The notes under the pieces were generated by a model. It was not told the origin of the DNA. It made no database searches and was given only the letters and a program-made list of their open reading frames with translations. Shown here one piece after another: positions 43,792 through 52,545 of a DNA stretch of 64,000 nucleotides. Source of the stretch: Sphingorhabdus sp. (GTDB taxonomy: Bacteria; Pseudomonadota; Alphaproteobacteria; Sphingomonadales; Sphingomonadaceae); contig JANQNO010000006.1 in NCBI GenBank assembly GCA_028279555.1, positions 119,837-183,836 of the forward strand. The letters run 5' to 3'. The number at the start of each line of letters is the position of its first letter. Within the stretch, counting starts at the first letter, position 1. A program made the translations under genes and the position numbers.

Positions 43792-44319
43792 ATGAATCTC
43801 AAGCGCCTGCTGCGCCAGATTCACTATTGGCTCTCGCTTGTGGTGTTTCTGCCTGCCGGGATTATCTTTGCGGCAGGTATATTCTTGATGCTCAAAAAAG
43901 AGGTAGAGTGGATCCAGCCATCCACAAGCCGTGGAGTCGTATCTGAGCAGATCCCGGCGGCCTCATTTGAGCAAATGCTTACCAGTGTTCGCCATCATCC
44001 AGAGGCTGGCATCGCCAAATGGTCCGATATTGATCGCATCGATCTCCGTGTTGACAAGGGGATTGCCAAAATCCGCGCGCATTCGGGCTGGGAAGTGCAG
44101 GTCGATACCAAAACTGCCGAGGTACTCAATGTTGCCTATCGTCGATCAGACCTGATCGAAAGCATACATGATGGATCTTTTTTCTCAGATGGGGTTAAAC
44201 TCTACATCTTCCTCCCAACCGGAATCTTGCTCATTATCATGTGGGGTACCGGAATCTATTTGTTTCTGCTTCCACGCATGCGCCGACGCAAGAAACGCAG
44301 CGCGAACCGGGAATCCTAG
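43792..44319 (+). CDS. PepSY-type two-helix membrane protein
   Basis: A 175-aa protein with membrane helices near each end (WLSLVVFLPAGIIFAAGIFL and LYIFLPTGILLIIMWGTGIY) and a periplasmic segment between them, ending in a basic tail (RMRRRKKRSANRES). The layout matches PepSY-associated membrane proteins, common in iron and haem uptake loci. Its 4-bp spacing from the VPS10 gene implies co-transcription. The function is unknown. Confidence 0.72.
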   Translation: MNLKRLLRQIHYWLSLVVFLPAGIIFAAGIFLMLKKEVEWIQPSTSRGVVSEQIPAASFEQMLTSVRHHPEAGIAKWSDIDRIDLRVDKGIAKIRAHSGWEVQVDTKTAEVLNVAYRRSDLIESIHDGSFFSDGVKLYIFLPTGILLIIMWGTGIYLFLLPRMRRRKKRSANRES

Positions 44320-44378
44320 TCAATAGAGCATCGCTCTTTTGCGAGTATGATTGTCATTGTAATCAAAGGTTTCGCCAA

Positions 44379-44747
44379 ATGATTGCTTATTCCACGCTTG
44401 GTACCAACGATATGGAGCGGTCCATTGCATTTTATGATGCAGTTTTCGGTGCAATCGGTGGCGCAAGAGAAAGCACTGAAGCCAACTGGACCCGATATGG
44501 CCGCGAAGGCGAACGTTCAAAAGTGTGCCTTACACCGCCGTTCGATCGCCAAGCCGCCACCCATGGTAACGGAACCATGCTGGCCTTCGAAACAAACGAT
44601 CACGCTGCCGTAGACGCCTTTCACGCTGCTGCCCTTTCACACGGCGGAACGGATGCGGGAGAGCCGGGCCTGCGGGAGGGTACACACTATGTCGCCTATG
44701 TGCGAGACCCGGACGGGAACAAGCTCTGCGTGTTTGCACCAAAATGA
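44379..44747 (+). CDS. VOC/glyoxalase-fold protein
   Basis: A 122-aa single-domain member of the vicinal-oxygen-chelate superfamily: MIAYSTLGTNDMERSIAFYD at the start and THYVAYVRDPDGNKLCVFAP at the end, the usual lactoylglutathione-lyase-like pattern. The enzymatic role cannot be predicted. It lies 59 bp after the PepSY gene and converges on the second VPS10 gene, with a 39-bp gap. The ribosome-binding site is weak. Confidence 0.83.
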   Translation: MIAYSTLGTNDMERSIAFYDAVFGAIGGARESTEANWTRYGREGERSKVCLTPPFDRQAATHGNGTMLAFETNDHAAVDAFHAAALSHGGTDAGEPGLREGTHYVAYVRDPDGNKLCVFAPK

Positions 44748-44786
44748 CATACCGCCGTTGCGCCTCTGCCCAGACGAAAATGCCCC

Positions 44787-47700
44787 CTATTCAGGCACGC
44801 TAGGTACGCCACTACCGGGCGTATACGGCGCGCCCAGCCGCTCCAGTTCATCCTCCAACGCCTCAATCCGCGATTCCGCATTGCGAAGCTGGCTTTGCGC
44901 GGAAGAGAACTCCTGCCTTGCCGTCGCTAATGCAGCCTGGTCAGAGCCGGTTGTCGGGGATTGGTGGGACCAACCCCAACCGCGAATTTGGCCAATGCGA
45001 GCGGAAACCGAGAAAGGTGCCGGTTCGTTGCGGCTGCTCAAGGTTCGATCTCCAAACAGAGCAACATCCGTCTGATCCAGAATAGCCTCAATCTGCTGAA
45101 TCTCGGCTCGCTGGTTTTCATTCGGTAATGACAGCGCTTCGACTGAGACCTTGAGATGCGCCAGGCGATTGCGCAATTCGCGCGAGGCTGCACCAGTCCC
45201 TGTCACAGCGCGCGCCAGGTCTGCCGTCTCCTTCTGAAACGCGAGCACTTCGGCGCGATTTTGCGCAATTTCCGGGCTGTTTTCCAGCGATTTTACTGTA
45301 AAGCGCTGCGGTGCTGAAAGCGGGGTGGCCACGCCATCGATCCGCTTTTCAAGCGCCACTTTATATCTGCCGGGCAGGACCAGCGGCCCAACCGGCGGGC
45401 CGCCAAAAAGCGAACCTTCCGATTGCTTCAGCTGCGCCGGATCGGGCGCGGGATAGCGCAGATCCCAGGCGACCCGGTGCAGCCCCTTGGTAACAGGGCC
45501 CGTTATCCGGCGAACGACCTTGCCGCTATCGTCGGTTATCGTTAGCAATATGGCAGGTTGGTCCTCACGATCCTCTGCGCGCAGCGCTTCCCAGGACGGA
45601 TAAGGCGTGTCGCCGCCTGCTTTCTCGACCTTCTGCTCCGCTTTCCTGCGAGCCTGAGCGCGCGTTTCCAATCCTTCGCTCAGAACATACGTAAACGTCG
45701 CGCCAAATGGCGGGTTTTCCGCATACCAGAAATTGTCGCCATTAAACGCCTTCGCACCGCCCCATGTGCCCCACAAATCACCTTCGACATATAGCCAGGG
45801 ATCACGCACCGGGAACAAGGTTGCCTCAGCACTTTTGACAACATTCGCTTTTGTTCGCAGCGGAGTATAGTCATCAAGCACGTAGATGCCGCGCCCGAAA
45901 GTGCCAACGACAAGGTCATTCTCGCGCCGTTGGATCTCGATATCCCGCACATCGATCGTTGGGAAATTGGTCTTCAGCCTATGCCAGTTCCCCCCGCCAT
46001 TCTGACTGTAAAACAAGCCGAATTCTGTGCCGACGAATAGCAAATTTGGATCAACATGATCCTCGGCTATTGTGTGAACCGCACCCCATTTGGGCAAATC
46101 GCCTGCAATGGGCCGCCATAACCGGCCGCGGTCATCCGAACGATAGACATAGGGGTTGTGATCACCCCGCTTATGATTGTCGAACACCGCATAGGCGACA
46201 TCAGGATAATGAGTGGAGGTGATGATATCCTCCACGAGCGTCATGTCCGGCACACCGCCCACGCGTGTCAGACGCCGCCAGCTGTCGCCATTATTCTCAG
46301 TCACAGAAATGACGCCATCGTCGGTGCCGACATAGATCAGGCCTTCTACGAGAGGACTCTCGCTCAGCGCGATCGCGGCCCCGAAAATCGAGGTCGAATC
46401 ATTCTTTGCTATGGCGTCCACGCTCCAGACCCTGCCCATCACTTCCAGAGCGTTGCGATCCAGCTGCCGCGTCAGGTCCGGACTAATCTTTTGCCAAGAA
46501 TTGCCGCGATCATTGGACGCGAAAAGATATTCTGCCGCATAATAGATGCGATCAGGGTTATGGGGGCTGATAAGCAGCGGTGTGTTCCAGTTCCACTTAT
46601 ACGCCGGTTCTCCTGATTCCGGCTGCGGTGTCAGGAAGACGCGTTCCTGCGTGCGACGGTCATAGCGGGCCAGCCCGCCATACTGATATTGCGTATACAC
46701 AATATTGGGATCGCGCGGATCGATCTGCGGCTTGTAACCATCGCCGCCCAGAACGATATGCCAGTCCGAATTGGTTATACCGTGTTTCAGCGTTGTGCGT
46801 GACGGACCGCACAGCGAGTTATTGTCCTGTGTGCCCCCACAGACATTGTAGAAGGGCGTCGCATTATCCGGCTGGATCCGGTAAAATTGCACGATAGGCA
46901 GATTGTCGACATGCCGCCAAAGCTCGCCGCCATCCCAGCTTTCATATATTCCGCCATCGCCGCCCATAATGAGATGTTCGGTATTATGCCTGTTTATCCA
47001 TAAAGCATGATCATCGACGTGACGGTGATCGATGCCGAGATCGGTGAAAGTCTTGCCCCCGTCTTTTGAACGTTTCGAGAATGTGTCGAGGGAATAGAGG
47101 ATGTTCTCATCCTTGGGGTCGACCACCAGTTCATTATAATATTGCGGGCTCGTGGTCATATGGCCCGACCTTTTCACCCAATTCTGCCCGAAATCGGATG
47201 AACGAAAAACGCCCTGCTCCTTGGGCTGCGCCTCGATGATCGCATAGAGCATGTCAGGGTTGGACGGAGCCATAGCCAGACCGATCCGTCCCATATCGTC
47301 CTTTGGCATGCCGGCTTTCACTTCAGACCAAGTCTCCCCGCCATCGGTCGTGCGATGGATGCCCGATCCCGGCCCGCCATTGATCAGCACCCACACATGT
47401 CGCCTGCGCTGATAGGATGATGCAACAATCAAGTCGAAGTTATCGGGATGGACTACAAATTCGTTGATTCCGGTATGCTCGTCAATGTCCAGAATCTTAT
47501 TCCAAGAGGCGCCACCATCGGTAGTCTTATAGAGTCCGCGATCGCCGCCATCGCTCCACAATGGTCCTTGCGCCGCCACCAAAACCGTGTCCGGTTCTTC
47601 GGGGTGGATCCATATCTGACTGATATGGCCCGAATCTTTCAGCCCCATATTCTTCCACGTCTTGCCGCCATCTGTCGATTTATAAACGCCGTCGCCGAAA

Positions 47701-48083
47701 GCCACCGAACGCTGTGCATTGTTTTCTCCCGTTCCGACCCAAATGGTCTTTTGATCGGAAGGTGCTATTTCCACCACACCAATGGCATAGGAACCTTCCT
47801 TGTCGAAAATCGGCGTCCATGTCGTACCGGCATTCTTGGTCACCCAAAGACCGCCCGATGAGGTCGCAACGAGATAGTGGTGATGACCGCCCGGAAAGAA
47901 AGCAAAATCCGAGATGCGCCCGCTGGGATAGGCCGGACCGATCAGCCTGAGCGGCAAGGATGACAGAGCATTGGATTCTTTCTTCCCTTTATCCTGGGCA
48001 AAGGCAGAGCTCGCCAAGCCTAAGCTTAGAAACATGATACCAATGATCAAAGCCAGATGCCATCGCTCACTCAGCCGCCGCAT
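44787..48083 (-). CDS. secreted sortilin-like (VPS10) beta-propeller protein 2
   Basis: A 1098-aa exported paralogue of the protein at 40512, on the opposite strand. A signal peptide (HLALIIGIMFLSLGLASSAFA) is followed by RLIGPAYPSGRISDFAF, Asp-box repeats (STDGGKTWK, TTDGGASWN, TTDGGETWS, SKDGGKTFT), CGGTQDNNSLCGPSR and VAFGDGVYKS, then a C-terminal coiled-coil-like tail (LRNAESRIEALEDELERLG). Both paralogues share RGIGPA/RLIGPA, the VGTGEN block and GGTQDNNS. The ATG at 48083 follows GGAGGGG. Function unknown; a peptidase or hydrolase label from Asp-boxes alone would be unsafe. Confidence 0.85.
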   Translation of the reverse strand: MRRLSERWHLALIIGIMFLSLGLASSAFAQDKGKKESNALSSLPLRLIGPAYPSGRISDFAFFPGGHHHYLVATSSGGLWVTKNAGTTWTPIFDKEGSYAIGVVEIAPSDQKTIWVGTGENNAQRSVAFGDGVYKSTDGGKTWKNMGLKDSGHISQIWIHPEEPDTVLVAAQGPLWSDGGDRGLYKTTDGGASWNKILDIDEHTGINEFVVHPDNFDLIVASSYQRRRHVWVLINGGPGSGIHRTTDGGETWSEVKAGMPKDDMGRIGLAMAPSNPDMLYAIIEAQPKEQGVFRSSDFGQNWVKRSGHMTTSPQYYNELVVDPKDENILYSLDTFSKRSKDGGKTFTDLGIDHRHVDDHALWINRHNTEHLIMGGDGGIYESWDGGELWRHVDNLPIVQFYRIQPDNATPFYNVCGGTQDNNSLCGPSRTTLKHGITNSDWHIVLGGDGYKPQIDPRDPNIVYTQYQYGGLARYDRRTQERVFLTPQPESGEPAYKWNWNTPLLISPHNPDRIYYAAEYLFASNDRGNSWQKISPDLTRQLDRNALEVMGRVWSVDAIAKNDSTSIFGAAIALSESPLVEGLIYVGTDDGVISVTENNGDSWRRLTRVGGVPDMTLVEDIITSTHYPDVAYAVFDNHKRGDHNPYVYRSDDRGRLWRPIAGDLPKWGAVHTIAEDHVDPNLLFVGTEFGLFYSQNGGGNWHRLKTNFPTIDVRDIEIQRRENDLVVGTFGRGIYVLDDYTPLRTKANVVKSAEATLFPVRDPWLYVEGDLWGTWGGAKAFNGDNFWYAENPPFGATFTYVLSEGLETRAQARRKAEQKVEKAGGDTPYPSWEALRAEDREDQPAILLTITDDSGKVVRRITGPVTKGLHRVAWDLRYPAPDPAQLKQSEGSLFGGPPVGPLVLPGRYKVALEKRIDGVATPLSAPQRFTVKSLENSPEIAQNRAEVLAFQKETADLARAVTGTGAASRELRNRLAHLKVSVEALSLPNENQRAEIQQIEAILDQTDVALFGDRTLSSRNEPAPFSVSARIGQIRGWGWSHQSPTTGSDQAALATARQEFSSAQSQLRNAESRIEALEDELERLGAPYTPGSGVPSVPE

Positions 48084-48260
48084 TTGTCTTACCCCTCCCA
48101 CCGGTGAATGTCGGTTCCAGCATTAACCAGACGGTGGATTATTGCAAATGGGAAACTGCCAGGTCCAGCGCCACCGCGCCGCAAGGCAAAACTGGGCTCG
48201 CAGGCTTTTGCCCAAACCAAATCCTGCCCTGACTGACAGATGGCCCTGGCCGAAAGACGT

Positions 48261-48480
48261 CTACTCTGAAGCTGGATCGTCGCTTTCGGCAGTTTCATCC
48301 TCGCGAATGAGTCCAAGATAAGCGAGCATGATTTCACATCGGGATCACGGCCCGCAAAATTGCGGTAGACTTCGTGGCAATCTATCGTGCCGCCACGGCT
48401 CAGAACCTTCTCACGAAGACGCTGACCGCAAAGGAACAAGGCTCCTGAAAGTTTTGTGTTTGATAGGAAGGCCGAATGGA
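48261..48480 (-). pseudogene. possible frameshifted small regulator gene
   Basis: Between the wHTH gene and the VPS10 gene, one leftward frame reads LREKVLSRGGTIDCHEVYRN and FAGRDPDVK. After a -1 shift at the AAA near 48335-48340, the next frame reads IMLAYLGLIREDETAESDDP and ends in a stop at 48261. The joined text resembles the winged-helix end of a response regulator, and the acidic C-terminus with a stop looks natural. One missing A would explain it. No start codon with a ribosome-binding site was found. It could equally be chance. Confidence 0.3.
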
Positions 48481-48482
48481 CA

Positions 48483-48779
48483 TCACAGACCAAGCAGACG
48501 TTTTGCACGGTTCGTAACTTCGATAGATTCGTTTGTTTGACTACACTCAACCAGGTCTCGCTTCTCAAAAGTTGCGATGTATCTTGCAAGCACCGGTGTC
48601 GACAAACCGGTGCTATCCTGCAGGCGGTCCATTGAAGCAGAGCCATTTTGGGAGGACAGCGCAATGTCTATGAGGACATCAAGGGCAGTGTCCGCAAAAA
48701 GATCAAGGCCCAAATCTTCCGTTAGCTGCTTCTTTTTCCTCCTCCACAAAAATAGCTCCCCTTCGCCCCCTTCTTTCAT
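48483..48779 (-). CDS. small winged-helix protein related to the MarR-type gene at 52546
   Basis: A 98-aa protein with a Lys/Arg-rich front (LWRRKKKQL) and a single winged-helix-like domain (LFADTALDVLIDIALSS, then STPVLARYIATFEKRDLVEC). The pattern FADTA-DVLIDI matches FADTAWDILLDL in the 160-aa protein at 52546, so the two look paralogous. The ATG overlaps the radC stop (TGATG), with GGAGGG 9 nt upstream. It probably binds DNA; targets are unknown. Confidence 0.72.
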   Translation of the reverse strand: MKEGGEGELFLWRRKKKQLTEDLGLDLFADTALDVLIDIALSSQNGSASMDRLQDSTGLSTPVLARYIATFEKRDLVECSQTNESIEVTNRAKRLLGL

Positions 48780-49396
48780 CAAAGTATTCCCTCCTGACGA
48801 AAACTGAACATGGCGGATTCTGTGACGATCAAATGATCATGCAGAGAAATGCCTGCCACTTCGCAGATTGCCCTAATATCCAGAGTGACGTGGATATCGG
48901 ACTCGCTCGGCAACGGATTGCCTGATGGATGGTTGTGAACAAGGATGAGCGCAGTGGCGTCAGCCCTGATCGCATGCTTTAGAACCTCGCGCGGGAAAAC
49001 CGCCATTTCATTTACGGTACCTCGAGACAAGATCATGTCTGACAACAACCTGTTGTTCGAAGACAGGAAGAGCGCAAGCAGCACTTCAACATCCTCCTGG
49101 CCGATCCGATACCGCAGGAAATCGAGCAAATCCTTGCTGTTCGATACCAGCGGTCGACTACTTATTTTATCCCTAAGCACCTCTTCAAAAATCGGACGCA
49201 GCAAACCGAAGAGTTTTTGCACCTTCGGGCCAAACTTGGTTGGCAGGGCATCAGCTGCAAATAACTCGGCAAAGCCGCCAAAATCATCCAGCAGCTGACG
49301 CACCTGCCGCCCGGGTGCCTCTATGGATATGAGGCTGAAAAGCTGCTCCAGCAGTTGTCTTTCCCGTGCAGCCTTATCCGCTGCTGGTGCCGCCAT
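48779..49396 (-). CDS. radC: RadC/JAB-domain protein
   Basis: A 205-aa protein with an N-terminal helix-hairpin-helix-like region (VRQLLDDFGGFAELFAADAL) and a C-terminal JAB/MPN metalloprotease-like domain with the motif HNHPSGNPLPSESD plus the upstream Glu in VNEMAVFPREV. RadC proteins are widespread; their biochemical function remains unsettled and a repair role is doubtful. The start is placed at 49396; the frame stays open to 49534 but that part mirrors the upstream membrane-protein gene. It overlaps that gene by 76 bp and the small wHTH gene by 1 bp. Confidence 0.85.
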   Translation of the reverse strand: MAAPAADKAARERQLLEQLFSLISIEAPGRQVRQLLDDFGGFAELFAADALPTKFGPKVQKLFGLLRPIFEEVLRDKISSRPLVSNSKDLLDFLRYRIGQEDVEVLLALFLSSNNRLLSDMILSRGTVNEMAVFPREVLKHAIRADATALILVHNHPSGNPLPSESDIHVTLDIRAICEVAGISLHDHLIVTESAMFSFRQEGIL

Positions 49397-49782
49397 GTTG
49401 CTGTGACCAGCAGCAGCAACATCGGATAGACCCAGAGGGCTGTCAGTATCTGGTAAACTAGCGGATCGGTTATCACCAGAAAGGCATCCGCCAGATGCGA
49501 AATCGTCTGTATAGCCTGCAATGCGCACATCCATATCGGCCAGTATCTTTCTGCGTTCAAGCTCAACAATACAAAGCCCGCAAAAACCAACAGGTCGGCA
49601 ACAAAAATGCCAAACTCAAAATCGTTAAAACGTTGGCTTGGTGAACTTTGAAATAGAATTGTTGCCAAGGAGCCGGTTATCAATACCGCAGCCGCGACAC
49701 GCTCAGGAGAGCCGCCTTTCCAAAGCGCGTAGATCATGCTCATCACAAACAGAGCGGTGAAAATCTGTAACCGGTACTCCAT
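49321..49782 (-). CDS. multi-pass membrane protein of unknown function
   Basis: A 153-aa protein with about five hydrophobic segments (LQIFTALFVMSMIYALW, AAVLITGSLATILF, FVADLLVFAGFVLLSL, TDPLVYQILTALWVYPML and neighbours). I do not recognise a family. The ATG at 49782 has no good ribosome-binding site; a GTG at 49800 with GAAGG further upstream is an alternative. The 3' end overlaps radC by 76 bp. Confidence 0.62.
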   Translation of the reverse strand: MEYRLQIFTALFVMSMIYALWKGGSPERVAAAVLITGSLATILFQSSPSQRFNDFEFGIFVADLLVFAGFVLLSLNAERYWPIWMCALQAIQTISHLADAFLVITDPLVYQILTALWVYPMLLLLVTATWRHQQRIRLHGKDNCWSSFSASYP

Positions 49783-49828
49783 AGCTTGGAAGGCTACCAC
49801 GGAACGAGACAGCCTTCCATTTCGAAGA

Positions 49829-50188
49829 TCAGGCGACGTGCAATTTCGCTACCTGGTCTTCTTGGTCTGCCTGCAGAATCTCTGGGCAGTCGCCCCAATC
49901 GCCAATGGACACAACATTCAGGCCCATTCTTCCGCGATCTTCCGCCAGATGCTTATGCGCAGCCACGAGTTGCTTATAGCTCTGTGCGGCTGTCAAAGCT
50001 GCCTGAGCCAAGGCCTCTGCTGCATCAGCACCGGTGTCCAGCGGTATTTTGCCTTGCATCTTCTCACGCGCCGAGGGGATTTCCACGAGCATTTCGGCTA
50101 TCGTTGCAAGCGAAGCATTCATGCTCGTTTCGGCAGATTTTATTTTTGCTGCAAAAGGCCGCGCTATTTCCAGACGTTCATTTAACAT
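49829..50188 (-). CDS. conserved-looking soluble protein of unknown function
   Basis: A 119-aa, mostly helical, acidic and Ala-rich protein (DAAEALAQAALTAAQSYKQL in the middle; ISIGDWGDCPEIL-like end reading VVSIGDWGDCPEILQADQED). No family recognised. GGAG lies 8 nt before the ATG, and the codon usage matches neighbours. It lies between the LuxR-type regulator and the membrane protein on the same strand. Confidence 0.65.
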   Translation of the reverse strand: MLNERLEIARPFAAKIKSAETSMNASLATIAEMLVEIPSAREKMQGKIPLDTGADAAEALAQAALTAAQSYKQLVAAHKHLAEDRGRMGLNVVSIGDWGDCPEILQADQEDQVAKLHVA

Positions 50189-50250
50189 TTTTGATCTCCA
50201 AGGACCCAGTTATTAGGCCAACCAACTGATTGGGATGAGATCAAATGCCC

Positions 50251-50775
50251 CTAAACAATCTGCTCAAACAGAAAGGCAATCAGACAAACGAGAGCAAACA
50301 GTCCGGCAAGCTTGGTGGAAACCTCCAATATCGCCATTAACCTCTGCTGTCTGGTTAGCGGATTTGAGACCTCCCCCGGTTTACGTAATGGCAGACTTTG
50401 CATGAGCGGGCGGTGCTCTGGGGAAAGCATAAAGGCCGCCTGCCCCTGTTTCATCATGTTGCCCGCAGCCTCTTGCCTGCCGCGAATACCCTTATCGGGC
50501 GGAGATGTTTTTGCTGCTGGAAATGCCTCGGAGGCAACTCCACTTAATCTGTTTACAGAAAATCTGTTATTCCGGTTTTCCATTTCCGATAGAAGGCGAG
50601 CAGCTTCCCGGCTGCTTGTCACACCAAGCTTGTTACGCGCAGACCGCAGCCTTTCTGTTACCGTATAATGGCTTACATCCAGTTCAACGGCAGAGCTTTT
50701 CACGTCGAAGCCGCGCGCAAACAATCTCAGGACTTCGCGCTCCTTGTCACTTAGGCTCTCAATTTTTGTTTCCAT
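50251..50775 (-). CDS. LuxR-type HTH regulator with a C-terminal membrane helix
   Basis: A 174-aa protein. Residues 1-65 form a LuxR/GerE helix-turn-helix (SLSDKEREVLRLFARGFDVK, VSHYTVTERLRSARNKLGV). A long variable linker follows, and residues 150-172 form a membrane helix (LAGLFALVCLIAFLFEQIV). There is no receiver or ligand-binding domain, so this is a membrane-anchored DNA-binding protein. GAAAGG precedes the ATG. It sits between the diguanylate cyclase and the 119-aa unknown. Confidence 0.8.
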   Translation of the reverse strand: METKIESLSDKEREVLRLFARGFDVKSSAVELDVSHYTVTERLRSARNKLGVTSSREAARLLSEMENRNNRFSVNRLSGVASEAFPAAKTSPPDKGIRGRQEAAGNMMKQGQAAFMLSPEHRPLMQSLPLRKPGEVSNPLTRQQRLMAILEVSTKLAGLFALVCLIAFLFEQIV

Positions 50776-51013
50776 GGAGCTACCTTTCGGAAGCCCCTCC
50801 TATAACGGAAAGACACAACCAAGGAAACGGTTCATCGCATTTTTTGCGAGGATTTCCTGCAGGCGATTCGCGGCCATATGCAAATGGGCTTTTGCCAACC
50901 GCTGGACGGATCTGAGCAAAACACGGCTTCTGAACAAAGCATGGATCGATCATAACGTCCGGCCAAGAGCATTCGATCCGAGGGTTTGGTTGACGAAGTA
51001 TGTTCCGCCTAAA

Positions 51014-52069
51014 CTAGGCCGTCAAAATGATATTTCGACCATTGGCTTTGGCCCGGTAGAGCGATTTGTCAGCCAGCTTTAGCATCTCTTCAGGCGACGA
51101 CGCGGTAGTATAGTCACATATCCCACCGGAGAATGTGATGGCACCTAACTCTTCGCCTGTTTCCTTCTTGACAATTTTTCGCGACGCCAGGTCTCGTCTG
51201 GTCCTGTCCACCAATGCATTGGCCTCCTTGACCTCCAGACCCTCAAACAAGATGACAAACTCCTCTCCACCGAATCGAAAGATTTTGCCCTGATCCAGAC
51301 AATGGGTTCGCAATATGTCTCCAACCAGTTGGAGCACCCTGTCGCCGGTCACATGACCAAACCTGTCGTTAATCGACTTGAAGTGATCAACATCACATAT
51401 TGCCAATGACAATTGCTTTTCTCCGAAATTTGCCCGTTCACAGGCTGCGCCAAGCTCGCGCTCAAAGGCCCTGCGGTTTGAAAGCCCGGTCAGAGCATCT
51501 GTATCCGCCCGAACCCTTGCCTCGGCGAGAGAGTTCTGCAGCTCATTCATCGTTGCCTTGCGCGAATTCAATTCCTCTTCCGCCTCTTTGGTTTTGCTGA
51601 TCATCGTTCTCGTCAATTTGACGAGGCTATCAACAAATTTACCCGGAACACCACTATTCTCGACACCTCGCGCCTCCTTTTCGAGTGCGGTGCCGTAGCC
51701 TTTGGCCTCACTTTTGGAGCGTTCAAGGATAACCTCGATTGCTTCCAGTTGCGTGGTTGCGAAATCCGCAATTTCACTTAGTTCGGCGTCGAAAGCAACG
51801 TCAGCACTTTCGGGAATACTCCCCTCTAGAACATCATTTGCGATAAGGCTGTTGATGATATGGTCCAGGCCGGACTCTCTCGAAACCTGGTGTCTGTAAA
51901 CCAATTCAAAGTTTGTTGGGTTGGGATCGATAGCATGGCGTTCGAGAAAATCCCCGACCAGATGGAAGGATGCCATGGATGGCAGACGCCTTTCCTGACG
52001 TTGCTTCGCGGGCTCTCCTTGCGAGAGTCCAACCCATTTTCTTAACATTCGAGATATTCTTTGAACCAT
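51014..52069 (-). CDS. GGDEF-domain diguanylate cyclase
   Basis: A 351-aa protein. The N-terminal half is helical without membrane segments (about residues 30-175, ending in the coiled-coil EAEEELNSRKATMNELQNSL). The C-terminal GGDEF domain has DTDALTGLSNRRAFERELG, DVDHFKSINDRFGH and the active-site loop FRFGGEEF. The RxxD inhibitory site usually found just before the loop is replaced by LDQG, so product inhibition through it is unlikely. It would make cyclic di-GMP; its position near flagellar genes suggests motility control. The start at 52069 has a weak ribosome-binding site; an ATG seven codons on is possible. Confidence 0.88.
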   Translation of the reverse strand: MVQRISRMLRKWVGLSQGEPAKQRQERRLPSMASFHLVGDFLERHAIDPNPTNFELVYRHQVSRESGLDHIINSLIANDVLEGSIPESADVAFDAELSEIADFATTQLEAIEVILERSKSEAKGYGTALEKEARGVENSGVPGKFVDSLVKLTRTMISKTKEAEEELNSRKATMNELQNSLAEARVRADTDALTGLSNRRAFERELGAACERANFGEKQLSLAICDVDHFKSINDRFGHVTGDRVLQLVGDILRTHCLDQGKIFRFGGEEFVILFEGLEVKEANALVDRTRRDLASRKIVKKETGEELGAITFSGGICDYTTASSPEEMLKLADKSLYRAKANGRNIILTA

Positions 52070-52375
52070 TTGCCAGCCATCGCTTTGCGCGTGTTAACTA
52101 TAAGGACGGCCTGGCTCGCCAGAGCTTTATGGGAATTTTACAATTTTATATGCGGCTGGAGCTATGTAATTTTTTGTATTGGATGACATACCAGTTATTT
52201 TCTTCAAAAGAAAAAACTGTATATGATATATATTTGAAGTGCTGCGCGCTTTTTAGCCATGGGCCTGGCCAACAAAATTGTTTCATATCTCGTTGGGTTT
52301 TGGTTAATGTCGTTGCGTTCATAGGAAACTCTTGCTTATCGGACTCGCCGCGAAGTACGACTTTAGGATATCGGG
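52070..52375. other. AT-rich divergent regulatory region
   Basis: The 306 bp between the leftward diguanylate cyclase and the rightward 46-codon gene is clearly more AT-rich than the surroundings, with several runs of T and A and TATATGATATATA near 52220. A hairpin TTTTCTT/AAGAAAA lies at 52198-52214. It probably holds divergent promoters; no gene or RNA was recognised. Confidence 0.5.
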
Positions 52376-52516
52376 ATGAACAATCCGCAAAAGGAAGAGC
52401 TGCAGGAGTTGATCGAACGCCTGAAAGAATCTCTGGATTTGGCTGATCAGCTCGAACTGGATCTCGTTGCAATACGCATCACCGAAGCAATGACATTGGT
52501 TGATAATGAGAAGTGA
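52376..52516 (+). CDS. 46-aa acidic helical protein of unknown function
   Basis: A short frame starting MNNPQKEELQELIERLKESL and continuing with LADQLELDLVAIRITEAMTL, a strongly amphipathic helical pattern, ending DNEK. AGGATATCGGG lies before the ATG. The composition is unlike random sequence. It is convergent with the MarR-like gene 29 bp away and divergent from the cyclase. I do not recognise a named family. Confidence 0.6.
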   Translation: MNNPQKEELQELIERLKESLDLADQLELDLVAIRITEAMTLVDNEK

Positions 52517-52545
52517 GTTTTGGCCGAACGCTCCGAATATAGCTG

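Noticed and set aside
48089-48664. 191-codon frame covering the small wHTH gene and the gap beside it
   Set aside because: As a whole it overlaps the better-supported wHTH gene in another frame; only the part in the gap is discussed as a possible frameshifted remnant.
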